Source: Phorcus lineatus (Eukaryota; Mollusca; Gastropoda; Trochida; Trochidae). Taken from it: a DNA stretch of 64,000 nucleotides. The position numbers were made by a program, and so were the translations under genes. The stretch's first letter is position 1. The number at the start of each line of letters is the position of its first letter. Positions 45,689 to 57,065 of this stretch are shown one piece after another. The notes under the pieces were generated by a model. The model did not search any database. It was given only the letters and a program-made list of their open reading frames with translations, and had not been told where the DNA came from. The stretch lies in NCBI GenBank assembly GCA_921293015.1, contig OV121088.1:35398010-35462009 (forward strand), read 5' to 3'.

Positions 45689-48600
45689 CTGAAAATAGAA
45701 TAAAGATATCTTAATGTGAATAAAGACATGTGAGCTGTAAGAGATATTCTATTGATGCTAACTTTCACTTTTGTAGAAGCATTTAAAACGAATGTGTAGA
45801 GAATGCAGTAAAAATATTAAAAGATAATTAAACTGAAAAGACAGCATTGAACCTATCGTATTGTCAATATGAAATAGAAAAGTTGACCGCTCTAAGGCAA
45901 GGGCAATTACTGCAAAAATATTAATTGAATAATGCTGAAAAGGGGAGATGTGTTTCAGTGACATATATATCCAAATATATATATATTGTTTCAGAAAGAT
46001 TGACAAAAAACCTTGGGAGGAGTTGAATTCACAATACACAGTTCCGTCATTCTAAATGTAATGTAATGTAAATCAGACTTCCTATCAGCTAAGGAGTCTG
46101 TTCACAAGGTTTCAGCTTTGTAGGCATTTACTTCAGAGAAGAACATCTATCACATACAGCTTAAACTGATACATATACAATTCCAAAGGCAGTTTATCAT
46201 TTGGAGGTTTAATTTTCAAATTGAGTACCAAGGGGCAATTATTGTTTTAAAAATTTAAATTTTTTATATTTTGGAAAATTAGAAAATGTTCATATCAACC
46301 ATGGGAACTTTCTCAAACAAGTTTGTGACATGTATGCCAAAGGAGTGAAATATAATTAGCATTCAGGGGTGGAAATAACTTTTTATTTGCTGCTGGACTC
46401 AGGTACAGTAGCACATGTTAATTCACTTGCCCTGATTTTCATCCTACTGTACCACTATTTCTGATGATAAATAAAGATCTGTTCATGCCAAAAAATTGGT
46501 AATGAAGTAATAAATTATACAACTACAGCCTGTTTTTAATAAAGAAAAACCAATTAAGGTAAGTATTGTTTTCCTTTAACAATAATCATAAAAAATGTTA
46601 ATTGACTGTCTCAGAGAATGATTTAATACGGCTCAAAAAACAATTTTTAAACACACAGTGGGTCTATAATATAAATAAATAAAACTTTGTTAGTCAAGAA
46701 AGCTAGGATGTGACACACTATGATTTTAATATTACACAAATCTAACTATGTTTTGCAGTTCATGAGATTTTAAATAGTCTATTTTAAAATGATTTTTTTT
46801 CATGAAATGTATTTTATTTTTAATTCCCTTTTGTCAGAGATCGATCATTTCAACAAATACCACATGTCATTACATTTTGTTTTGAAAAATTTAAAACCCA
46901 CGGAAACGTGTCCACCGAAGACTTAATTTGTGAAATGCCCTTTCCTTTTTCATGACATGTAAAATTTCATTTGTGAACATCGAATTATATTATATAACCT
47001 TTTAAGATGTTGTTAACAATCTAAAGAACCTATCTTTCTTTTATTTCCCAAAGGCAGCCGATTTTAAAACTGCACATGGTAGCCTATTTCTGTGGTCAAT
47101 TCGTATCCAAAACCACCTCGAACCTCCGAGAATTTTACCGAAACGAACTCCTAATTTTATTATATTTTCATCTAGGTAAATACAAGTTACGTCTATCTAT
47201 ATCATTGCTGCGTATCAATATTTTACTAAGTGATATGTCTGATATATTTTACGTTTCGAATCTCAAGAAAACAGAAACGTAGCCTTCACAAATCCATCTA
47301 ATCGTACCTGTATATATTTTTTGACATACCTCATTTGTTATCAAGTATAAATTTATACATAAAAGGATTTCACAAAATAAAATAAATCATAAATAATCAT
47401 TTGGGTAGCGGTATTGGCATCGCTGGAAAGAAATTAACTTTGTGATCTTCTAAAAAATGTTTTTGTGTCTTTGTACAAGTTTGATTTTGAATACGAATTC
47501 AACGCATCGTTTTCCCCTAAAATTCTAACGAGCTATCACCTATCAAAATTATGATAGGTGACAGAAGAAGTGTTGATGTTCGGAGTTATGTGCGCATGCT
47601 TCACTGATCCAAGAAAGGTAACTCTATATTACTTTGAAACCAAAACATCGCCGGAGATACGACAAAATACGTAGGATTTCGATATTATTTACTCATTGAA
47701 TTTAAAAGTAACATCACGATAAATTTAGCTTTTTATTTACATCTTACGAATATGTATTTAACTGGACCCTTTGAGATAATCCACTGGACAACGGTACAGT
47801 GTTGTAAGCAATTTGACTTGCCAGACAGAATAATACACTGGACTCAGGCGTCGGGCAATGGGTTATTTCCACCCCTGAGCATATCAACAGATCAAAACTC
47901 CTAGGCTTCATATGATGCTTTGAGCATGGACAAGTTGAAGGGCAACTCTGATTAAAGGAAACATTGCATTCAGACAGGCAAGTCACCTCATGTTCCAGAA
48001 AGAGTGCCTTGAGAGACCCTTTGGACCAGTACTCCATTGCATTGGCCAGCAGCTTCATAGAGATTGTGTTGACCCTCAGGAAGTTGCCCACAAACACCAC
48101 CCTCTCAATTTTCTGAAACATGAAAGTGTTGTGTAAATGATGAGTTGAACTTGTCTTGTCAAGTACTAGGAACAGTTGTCAGATGATGACATAACCAATC
48201 AAGCCACATCTTAAGTTAATTAATCATATATTATTACAATATAATATTTCAATTTTCTTTTATTCCTTCTGAACAGTCCAAAGCCCGAAAAGGTTAAATT
48301 TCTATCAATATGCAAAGTATTTTTCTCATGATAAAAAGGATTGTTCCTTACTTTAGTAAGGGGGTTATTTATCCAAATGGTAAAGAGGTTATTTCACCAT
48401 AGGTAAAGGGATTAGTTTACCCTTGGGTATAGGGGTTAATTTTCAATTCTGTAAAAGGTTAATTTTTCCCTATGACAAAGAATGTTATTTTTCACGAGTA
48501 AAGGGTTTATTTCTTATTTTTTTTATTTATTGCAATGGTAAATTAATTGCTTCTCACTTGTGAAAAGTTGTTTTTTTTCTACCTAAGGTTAATGGATTCT

Positions 48601-51600
48601 TTCCCCCTAGGTTTAAGTTTGCTTTTTATCACAAGGGGTAAAGTAATAGTTTCTAGTTTAGGTAAAGAGGTAGTTTCTCCCTTGGTTAAAGGGCATGATT
48701 CTCCCTTGGTTAAAGGGATAATTCTTCCTTGGTTAAAGGGCACGATTCTCCTTTGGTTAAAGGGCACGATTCTCCTTTGGTTAAAGGGCACGATTCTCCC
48801 TTAGTTAAAGGGCATGATTCTCCCTTAGTTAAAGGGCATGATTCTCACTTCGGTAAAAGGGCATGATTCTCCCGTGGTAAAAGGGCATGTTCTCACTTGG
48901 TTAAGGTTAAAGGGCATGATTTTCACTTGGTTAAAGGGCATGATTCTCACTTAGTTCAAGGGCATGATTCTCACTTGGTTAAAGGGCATGATTCTCCCTT
49001 GGTTAAAGGGCATGATTCTCCCTTGGTTAAAGGGCATGATTCTCCCTTGGTTAAAGGGCATGATTCTCACTCGTGTAAAGGGGTAACTGGGAGGACCATA
49101 CACACCTCGGTGACAGCACACATCCGAGCTATAGATCCGATATTGTTGGTGATTGTGACAAGTGTAGCCTTGGCCAGATCTTCCCTGGACACTGTGTCTC
49201 TCTTTTCCTTGCTCATCATCTGGCCAAAACTGCAAATAATCAGAAGACCTTAAAGCTAGATTGCGTCCACAATAGAAATGAGACTCATTGTTATCAACCA
49301 TGGCTGTTTAACCTTCTAACTAACAAGCCAAACTACAGCAACCAATTTGCCTGGGTCAATATAGATGAATCTTATTCAGATCATGGACACGGGCTCTATA
49401 AGCTTCCAGTCCATCACCTTGTATTTTTACAGAGCATTAAACAAAATGCTGAAGTATTTAATGATTCTATGAGCAAATAAATGTAGTATATATACCAACA
49501 TTATCAGACAAACAACATTTATGCTTTGAATGCAACTGAAGTAATCGGTGAAATATATTCTTCAAAAGAAAAAATTATAACCCAAAGCACAACTACACAA
49601 TGAAGTAAATTTTTAAAACATCAAGTCACTAACAGAAAACATGGGAATACATCAAAGATACATAAATTGATTGATGAAATTCTAGTACACAATTCAATGA
49701 AAGTCTTCCTGACGAAACAAAATGAAATAAGAATTCTGACCTGCTCGCTACAGTGTCTCCCGTGAGATTAAACTTGTCATAGTCTCCTCCATAGATATCC
49801 CTGACGAGTTTGTCGACGTGGTTTGCATCCCCCTCAGCAGCCAGTCGTATTGCCTCCTCGAATGATTCGCAGTTTGTCAATAGGCAACAGAGTCCCAAAA
49901 ATGTTCCACCGCCTAAACTAAAAACATAAATTTAAAATATATATAATAGCAACATAGAAATATTAAAATGAGCTTCCTTCAGTCATGGTGAGAGAGGCAA
50001 ACAAGTTTTTTCGTATCTGACAAATTGCTGTATCTCTCAAGCTGTTGGTTGGTTGAGAATAATATCAAAAATATTAGCAAACTTAAATCCATATATACTT
50101 AAAACTTAACTTCATATTCTTTAATAAAATATTTTGCAATCAGTTATGGATTGACAATCCACAAATGATTAAGAAACTGATTATATTAGTTGCGGCATCA
50201 CCACTTGTTATTCATCTTCATCAAATGTATTTATTTGATAAATTTTGATTTTCACCTACCTTGTTCCCGAGACACGTCTATATTCCGTTGGGGACTTGAC
50301 AGCAAGTATGCTGACCCCTGAGCCAATGTTGACAACCAAATAAGGGTATGGGTTGCGGAAGTCAAAGGGTTGTTTCTGGCACAGCTGTGAGTTGCCAGGA
50401 TTGGTCCAATAGTAACACTCGGACTCCGGGTTGAAGCGGTCAATGTAATGGATTCCCTTCAGGAGACACTCCAACTCGTCATACTTGTGTAGATGTAGAT
50501 TCACCATCTGCAAGTAAATTATTTTGGTTTAGTGCCGCTTGAACGATATTTAAGCTGTAAGTGGAAGTGGTCAGTAAAACATTACAGAATCATGATATTT
50601 TTACCAAAATATTCAAAATTGTGTTTGACATAAATGAAAGTTTTTATTACAACAACGGACAGGAAGCTTCTTTTTTCAATGGAAGAATGTATTTTTCATT
50701 CATATAATACTATCAACATACCTTGTAGAAATCCTCTTCAAACTTGTAGGCCCCTCCCCCCGTCGCACATATTGCACTTGCTAAACTGGAGAAATTCTTG
50801 GATTTTGCTAGATCAATAAAAGCGTACATTTCACTGGTAGGGAATCGGATAAAGTGTAGAGTTCCTGTTCTCTGTCCAATAGTTTGATTGTGCATTTCGA
50901 GGTGTACATCACGAATACCTGTCTTTCCGTATGCCACATTGCCTGTTAGATAGTGTCGAATTGTTCGTAATGTTTCTACTTCCTGCTCAGCTTCACTTTC
51001 AGCTATATCACGGGGTTCAAAGTACACCAGTTTAGTCAGTGTTCCACCTATGTCCATCCCAAACCATGGCATTGCTGTAAATTAAAGAAAATTATCTTAG
51101 GAATAGAAATACCTTACGAAATGCCACTAAAAGAATTCATAAAAATACCAGTGAATAAATAAATAGTAACTGTATAACTGCTGATGAATCAACATTCAAG
51201 CTTTGACTATCATTACCCAATCACTTCTTATGTAATAGGGGCGGGATAGCGCAGTGGTTAGCGTGTTAAACTTTGGATCAAGAGGCCCATGGTTCTAATC
51301 ACACAATAGACGTGGAAACTGTCTGCAGTAGAGAACTGTTCTGCATGCAGCAAGGTTTGGAGGAAATGCTACACTGACTTTCAGTGCAGTACAACCCATA
51401 GTTTGCTAGTTTCAGCCGATGCTCGGAGGTTTCACCGCAATGAACAGGCCACAATGGTGTTATGGGCTTTCTCCCTGCAATACCACTAGCAGCAATCATA
51501 TAAGTGAAAGTGGCCTTAAACCCCAATTCATCTCACCTCACCTTGTGTAATATGTTATGAATGCCTTAACAAATGGGAACAGAGCTCACGTAACCCCAGT

Positions 51601-54600
51601 GAAAGTTTATCAATGATAGTAGCATTTGTATTTAACATCTGGGATCAATGAGGAATGTAACAATAGATATTGTATATCTTCTTATCTCTAATCTGTATGA
51701 CTAATTGGGATAAACAAAATTATAATCTCATAATGATGAAGTGAAAAAACATGGGATTACAATACAGCTCATCTAATGAAACGTTGGAGATATATAATCC
51801 ACTGAAAGAATTCACTGTCATAAACAATTAAAGTCATATCTTAACTTAACGTGTCTGTAAAGGCTATATAATAACTGGTTAGTAAATTTATTCAAAGAAT
51901 AATAAAACTTTAACATACAATCTTCACTGCAGAATTTTAAAAAAGAATAAGCATAAAGTAAAATTGGCACAAAAGTCACAGATGATAAAAGTCTTCAGGA
52001 GGTACATTTGAGTAATCTTTATGTTGATTACCAGGTGTTGCCGGCAACATCTTAGGGAGATAAACTATTTAGAAAAATCATTCAGAAAGTTTCCTTCATC
52101 AGTGATATCTTTTTCGAGAGAAATATTTGGATCATCAAATATATTCTAGAATACAGTCTTCGCATAAAAAGTATTTTAAAAATTTGAATTTTGTTTTTTA
52201 TTTACAAATAAAATCATGTCAATAAAGTCTAAGTTAATATAATTCGCTAAAAAGCAAAGAGAAAAACCAAAGGGATATGAATAAAGAAAACAGTTCATAG
52301 AGATACAATGATCAAGAATGTACACCCAGACAAACAGACAGGCGGACAGACAGGCAAAATGCTTGCTAAGGTAATAATTACAGTGGAATTGGCCTTTAAA
52401 TATAAATTCAAATTTCAATAAATCCAAGCCATTAATCAAATCAACACAATCAATCAAGACATTTTTCAACTTGTCAAAGAAATCCTGAAGAAAACACCAA
52501 GTTAACTTTAAAGCAAACAGAATTAGTATCTTTACCAAAATCTTGCACTTTATTACCACTTCAATTTTGAGAATGCCACTAAAAGAGTTAACACTTTACA
52601 ATATACTAGGATCACCATAGAAATCCACCCTTTAAAACTACTATTACTTACTCAAACATTCCTCTAAATTCTGTTTCTGGGGGTATTCTCAAAAACAACT
52701 TAGCTAAAATACTATACTACAATAGCAGACATCTGATAATATATTCTCAGACAAACAAAAACTTGATTCAACACATAAATGTATTTATAAAAGTTATTTA
52801 AAGACAGTTCAAGTCTATACTTCATATCAAGGAAGTTAAAGATAAAGCAGGTTTTATTTTTTAATACTTTAAGGTTATATAAATTATATCACAACAACAA
52901 AATAAATCATTATAATCATTTTTAAGTTTTAAGTTAAAAAATTTCAATAAAGTTCTATTTTCTCCATTTTCAATGATAAAGAGTATTTGTACAACTTACA
53001 TTCTGCACCAGGTGGTAAAATACCCATGTTGTACAGTCTTCTTATCTGGTTTGAATAATGTTATAGTGAACTCCATACACAGACATGTACAGAACTCCTT
53101 ACACCACCTATCACCTAACTGATAAATACACAAGTTCTTGCTGGCATGACCTTGTGTTATTGACATAGACCAAAGGTTTTACAAAGCGATGTATCCCATT
53201 TTACACCTACACATGAAATATGTGCAGATATTACTGACACTCCAAACGAAGCTGTCAACAGCTGGTGAAAATGACAATAACAAATCAATTTTCTAATTAC
53301 TAAACTTCAAAAATAATTACTTTTTCAACATCAGTACCAACAGTGAAAGATAATTATTGGTTGAAATAAAATTTTGCTCTAATTGAGTAAGCTCCAAATG
53401 TCACTAAAAATGACAACATTAGAGGAATCAGGATTGAACAATTTTTAAATAATTGAAACACTAAAGAATTTTAAGTGTTTATAAAAAAAAATTGAAAATT
53501 AAACCTCAAAATATAGAAGCATTGAATATTCAACTTATAACTAGAAATATAATCAAATAAGTGGTAAATATTTTTTCAAATTAAGTTTCAGGATACATTA
53601 TTCATTTCTAACTATATATCGCTCTTAAAGAGCCACTCCGTGAGTTGTTGGAGTCATATATACCAAACTTAATCAATGGCATCATTTGATCCCGAAGAAT
53701 CCGCTGTTACCTAAAAGACACATTGTAAAGCTTGTTGGTTTTTACAGTTACAATATGAAGGTAGAACGTCGCAATTATGATCAAAAACTGGACAGTGGCA
53801 CGCGTCAAATAGTCAAATGTTATTTTGGAGACTTATCCAATCAGCCAAGAGGGCAGTTAATAGTTGATAGTGTTTGTTAGGTTTTATAACTAGTGTCCAT
53901 ATATAGTGGACGTGATATGTACACCTCCGTGCATTTATAAGGCTGTTTTAAGATTTTCATGGAAAACCAGTTTTTGTCATAAATATATGTTTTGGACAAG
54001 AAAAATTAAGATGTTTTGATTTTATATCACCACATATGACATTTAGGTATCAAAGGTAAATAATATATTATGAAAATCACGGAGTGGCTTTTTAAGTCTA
54101 AAGATCAAAATGAACATAAAATCAACTTCTTTCAGTCTAGTAGTGAGCATCACAACCGGAACCTATTCCATTTGTACAATAAGCTTGAATAAATTAAGCT
54201 AAATGATAATTAGCTATGTAAGGGCTTCTCTGTTGTTGATCAACTTCAGTTTTTTACCCCTCAAAGCCATTATTTCTAACTTACTAAATTTAGTACAAAA
54301 CATTTCTTGAATTTGCAATTATTTCAAATAAGCTTGAATTGCCTCAGTTGAAATATGAATTGTGAACAGATCTTTTAAAGATGCATTATCAATTTTCAAT
54401 AACATTTATTTTGGTCTAAACTGTGTCAAAAGTACTATCTGAACTATTCAAAATGATTCCCTCAGCTTACTCCAAAAACATATGACAATTATGTTAAGAT
54501 TAACAAACATTAATTTAATTTAAAATATAGAGAAACCAATCTGATTAAAATCAGATGGAATTCCGCTTATCTAATTTTGTTTCGTTTTATTTCTGTTTCG

Positions 54601-57065
54601 TTTCGTTTCAGTTTAACAAGCTATATTCGCATATTGATAATGGACAAATGTTAAGCAAGCGATACGTCATCTGATTTTAATCAGATTGTAGTTAAAATCA
54701 CATGTCCCTGTCTGCTTTAGACACTGATTTTGGACCTGATTTAGGAAATTTTTACCTACTTGTCACAAAACAAACAAAACAAATTTGAAATTTAGATTCA
54801 CAAGCTAAGTTCAACTTGCTATTGATTTACAAATATGTTTCATCATTATTTAAAATGATTATTTTTGTATAGAAGGAAAACAGAATGGGCAATAGTATTA
54901 GTAGGTATTTATATAGCTAGATTCTTAAAAGCATGCCTGCTTAGAGAAAAAGAGGTATCCCGCAAAAAGTAAAATAATCATTACCATTTGTAAAGGCAGT
55001 CCCAACAAACATGCCAAGTTTAGTTAAGCTACGCAAATCCATTTCCCTACACAAATGATCAAAAGGTGCTCACACTAAAATGGCCACATGCAATGTTTGC
55101 TTTATACTGTAAATAATTTTTGCAGATAATCGGACTGGGAAATTTCATGTAAGACCTTCTTAACATAATATATTTCTCACAAATTTATATATATAAAAAA
55201 TAAGATTTTTAAAAAATTTGCTACGGAGCCTTTAAACACTGAAATCGAACTAAGATTTCATTTTTAAATTTTTAAATTGCCTAACGGCATATATATAACA
55301 AAACACTATGTTTGATTTATTTATCTGCCACAGTCCATGGTTAAGTTTTGGATAATAAATCACAACTCTAACCTACATGTTAACACAAAAGTAAACCAGT
55401 AAGCACTCAGCAAGACTTCGTACAACCTCAGTCAGTCCTTTGCAAAGACGCAGTTTCATTTTTAATATTTGGCAAAGTGACAATAATTAAGCGGGTAGCA
55501 ACACTTTAAAGTGACACAGAGTATGTTTCATAAAGTTTTATTTTGGCTGAAATAAGAGCCAAAATACAATCTGTATTTTTTTAAATTCAAACATTCTCCC
55601 AAAACTTTATGCTTTTTCTCTAAAAGCCAAACATACGATATATTCTCCTTTCCAATGATATTTAAAAAAACGCCATATAGATGTTAATAAGTCAAAACTT
55701 TGCATCTTATTTACATGAATAATTGTTAATTGATCTACGAAATACTATCAACACATGTATACGTTTTCTTGTGTCTGGCGTAAATAAGTTTCAGGAAATA
55801 TATTTGAGTCACTGGTGCGAACCACTGTCCAGTTAAATTACAACTGATCATGAATAAGATGATATTTTTCAGAAACAACCACTACTTGTAGATAAAACAA
55901 CACCATTCATTTAGTTTGACATAGTTGGCTCCAACAACATACTCTGTGTCCCTTTATGGATGAAAGTCACTTTGCTTGACAACCTGACCATATTATTGGA
56001 GCATTCAATTCAGTCCTGGTCATTATTTACTAAGCCTAGACTTATGAAACCACTAGATCAATGACAGATATCAAAAACATGTTGCACTCTTTTTTTTTTA
56101 GGGGGGGGGAGGAATAATTCATACACTAGTCTATAAATGATTCAGTGCAAGAAAATAAATTAGATACTGAATATGATTTTAATTTTATTTCTAACCAGTG
56201 ACATCTATAATTAAATCTGATATTAAAAAAATTGGAAATTATGTCAATAATACTTTCAGAACATCACAAACCTAATTATTTTGTTACAGAGTGATATCAG
56301 TCACAACAACTTGTCACTTGGCTTGATTCTTGGCACAATTCCAAGTTTTCTACAGCTGAAGTTTAGCGAGATAAAATAAAAATTTGTGTTCAGTGACTTT
56401 AGGCACCACTGTTCTCTTCTCACAAGGTAAAGACTACTTTCTGCTTCACCGTCATCTTTCAATATGGCAAAGTGATCAATCTCTTGAATCTTGATCTCAG
56501 CCAATGTTACTGTTCTATTTATATACTAAAGGCTTGAAATTTATTTCTATTGTGCATTCATTCCCCACAGAGGTAGCTCAGGTTTCATGCTTCGAGCAGA
56601 TTCCCCATAATGATCAAAAACTTGCAAGACAAACTGTCTATTAAAATTCATACAATGATCCCCCTTCTTGTCCCATTGCTGGTTGCTTGTTGTCACCGAG
56701 TCTTATGTCACAATTCAGTCACTTTGTAACGTGACATGTTCTGTCAATAGGCTCAAATTGTGAATGTGACACTGACAAACATATTCTAGTTTTTCAAAAG
56801 CATAAAGACAATAATTTTTTAAAGATTACTTGGCTGTTTAAACAACCAACTTTGATTGCATCCAATCAGGCTTCTCATTCTCTAGGCAATGAAATGCTCA
56901 TATTCAAACAGAGGTAACATGAGGATTTTGAGACTACCTCTGTAGGAAGATATGGGTTTTTCTCATTGTGTTGAATGAAATAAATAACAAACCTGGATGA
57001 TCTTCAATGGTTCCATTTCTGTCATCTTGTCTTATGTCAGATTCTTTCAATTGAGATGAAGCCAT
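45620..57065 (-). CDS. PANK: Pantothenate kinase (type II eukaryotic), two alternative first exons
   Basis: Catalyses ATP-dependent phosphorylation of pantothenate, the first and regulated step of coenzyme A synthesis. Long form exons: 56993-57065, 50722-51074, 50260-50507, 49741-49917, 49106-49229, 47987-48112, 45620-45688; 1170 nt, 389 aa plus stop. The short form replaces the first exon with 53000-53027 (374 aa). Motifs (long-form numbering): ATP-binding [11 protein letters not shown] (29-39), [21 protein letters not shown] with the expected catalytic Glu at about 153, [62 protein letters not shown]. Length matches the catalytic core of animal PANKs. The C-terminus ([16 protein letters not shown]) is unlike the human ending. 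All splice phases agree. Which human paralogue it is closest to cannot be told by eye. A candidate poly(A) signal is at 45028-45033. Confidence 0.95.
46363..47878. mobile_element. hAT-like TIR element, 1.5 kb, in last PANK intron
   Basis: The ends are TCAGGGGTGGAAATAAC and its exact inverse; GGACTCAGG/CCTGAGTCC pairs further in. The sequence type matches common hAT ends, but no clean 8-bp target duplication is visible (only GCAT). No transposase frame; a 68-codon open frame at 47076 is not convincing. Confidence 0.55.
47987..48112 (-). CDS. PANK: PANK common coding exon 6
   Basis: The acceptor is TCATGTTTCAG and the donor GAG/GTGACT. It encodes [20 protein letters not shown] then [19 protein letters not shown], a highly conserved C-terminal block of PANK. 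Reading through the donor gives a spurious 60-odd-residue extension that ends at 47744. Confidence 0.95.
48350..49090. repeat. 24-bp minisatellite abutting PANK exon 5
   Basis: Regular units of TTGGTTAAAGGGCATGATTC + TCCC from about 48661, preceded by degenerate GGTAAAGGG-type units from about 48350. As 24 is divisible by 3, both strands show artificial open frames. Confidence 0.92.
49106..49229 (-). CDS. PANK: PANK common coding exon 5
   Basis: The acceptor is ATTATTTGCAG and the donor ACCGAG/GTGTGT. It encodes [40 protein letters not shown] and E. These match the helix and NNIGS segment of animal PANKs. A 24-bp minisatellite starts about 16 bp past its donor in the following intron. Confidence 0.94.
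49741..49917 (-). CDS. PANK: PANK common coding exon 4
   Basis: Encodes [20 protein letters not shown], then [17 protein letters not shown] and GDTVAS. The VRDIYGGDY motif is a PANK signature whose Arg contacts substrate in the human enzyme. The donor GCAG/GTCAGA is weaker than the others in this gene but gives the conserved ASSFG junction with exon 5. Confidence 0.93.
50260..50507 (-). CDS. PANK: PANK common coding exon 3
   Basis: The acceptor is TTTACTTGCAG and the donor AG/GTAGGT. It encodes [20 protein letters not shown] and continues through [20 protein letters not shown] to RRVSGT. It contains the expected catalytic glutamate (DELE) and the GSGVSIL strand of the PANK core. Ends two bases into a Ser codon. 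Confidence 0.95.
50722..51074 (-). CDS. PANK: PANK common coding exon 2 (ATP-binding)
   Basis: The acceptor is TTTAATTTACAG and the donor AAG/GTATGT. It carries [46 protein letters not shown] and [16 protein letters not shown]. The glycine-rich DIGGT loop and ATGGGAYKF are nucleotide-binding segments of the acetate and sugar kinase fold. A methionine sits at the exon start, but both upstream exons read in frame into it. Confidence 0.95.
51238..51544 (+). mobile_element. tRNA-derived SINE, full length, in PANK intron
   Basis: The head is GGGCGGGATAGCGCAGTGGT with a box A match (TAGCGCAGTGG), then GGTTCTAATC as a decayed box B; the tail ends CATCTCACCTCACC. About 305 bp. The best full copy in the window. 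Confidence 0.82.
53000..53027 (-). CDS. PANK: PANK alternative first coding exon, proximal (short form)
   Basis: Encodes MGILPPGAE plus one base and ends at a strong donor, GAAT/GTAAGT. It has the same phase as the distal exon, so it joins exon 2 to give Ser at the junction. It implies a second promoter inside the long-form first intron. The exon is only 28 coding nt and would be missed without the phase match. Confidence 0.65.
53625..54095. mobile_element. TTAA-bounded MITE, 'GCCACTCCGTGA' type, in PANK intron 1
   Basis: TTAAAGAGCCACTCCGTGA at the left and TCACGGAGTGGCTTTTTAA at the right. The core (reverse) is GATCAAAAACTGGACAGTG at 53779-53797. Confidence 0.85.
54537..54688. mobile_element. 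152-bp TIR element with self-palindromic ends
   Basis: Perfect 21-bp terminal repeats beginning CAATCTGATTAAAATCAGAT; each end is itself nearly palindromic. The interior has a TTTCGTTTCGTTTCAGTT tract. Confidence 0.7.
55506..55956. mobile_element. TTAA-bounded MITE, 'ACAGAGTATG' type, in PANK intron 1
   Basis: The left end is TTAAAGTGACACAGAGTATG; the right end is ACATACTCTGTGTCCCTTTA. The core is degraded (CACTGTCCAGTT at 55823). Confidence 0.8.
56555..56955. mobile_element. Foldback element, 'CAGAGGTAGCTC' family, diverged copy 3
   Basis: The left end is CATTCATTCCCCACAGAGGT; the right end has GACTACCTCTGTAGGAAG. An interior TTTGATTGCATCCAA matches the 39318 copy. It ends about 40 bp from the PANK distal first exon. 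Confidence 0.5.
56993..57065 (-). CDS. PANK: PANK alternative first coding exon, distal (long form)
   Basis: Encodes [20 protein letters not shown] and EDHP plus one base, ending at donor CCAG/GTTTGT. With exon 2 the split codon becomes GCA (Ala). An in-frame TGA lies upstream of the ATG with no ATG between. The segment is polar and charged, with no hydrophobic or clear amphipathic targeting helix. A decayed foldback element (56555-56955) ends about 40 bp inside the following intron. Confidence 0.75.

Noticed and set aside
47744-47986. Extension of PANK exon 6 to a stop at 47744
   Set aside because: The conserved ending GYFGA is supplied by the 45620-45688 exon after a proper donor at 47987; the extension reads into the hAT-like element.
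48547-49301. Open frames with regular repeats on both strands, protein-like at first sight
   Set aside because: The 24-bp minisatellite keeps any frame open on both strands; it lies in a PANK intron.
51238-51310. tRNA gene
   Set aside because: Box A and box B-like matches exist, but no cloverleaf forms and the sequence continues as a 300-bp SINE; the same applies to 33663 and 38329.
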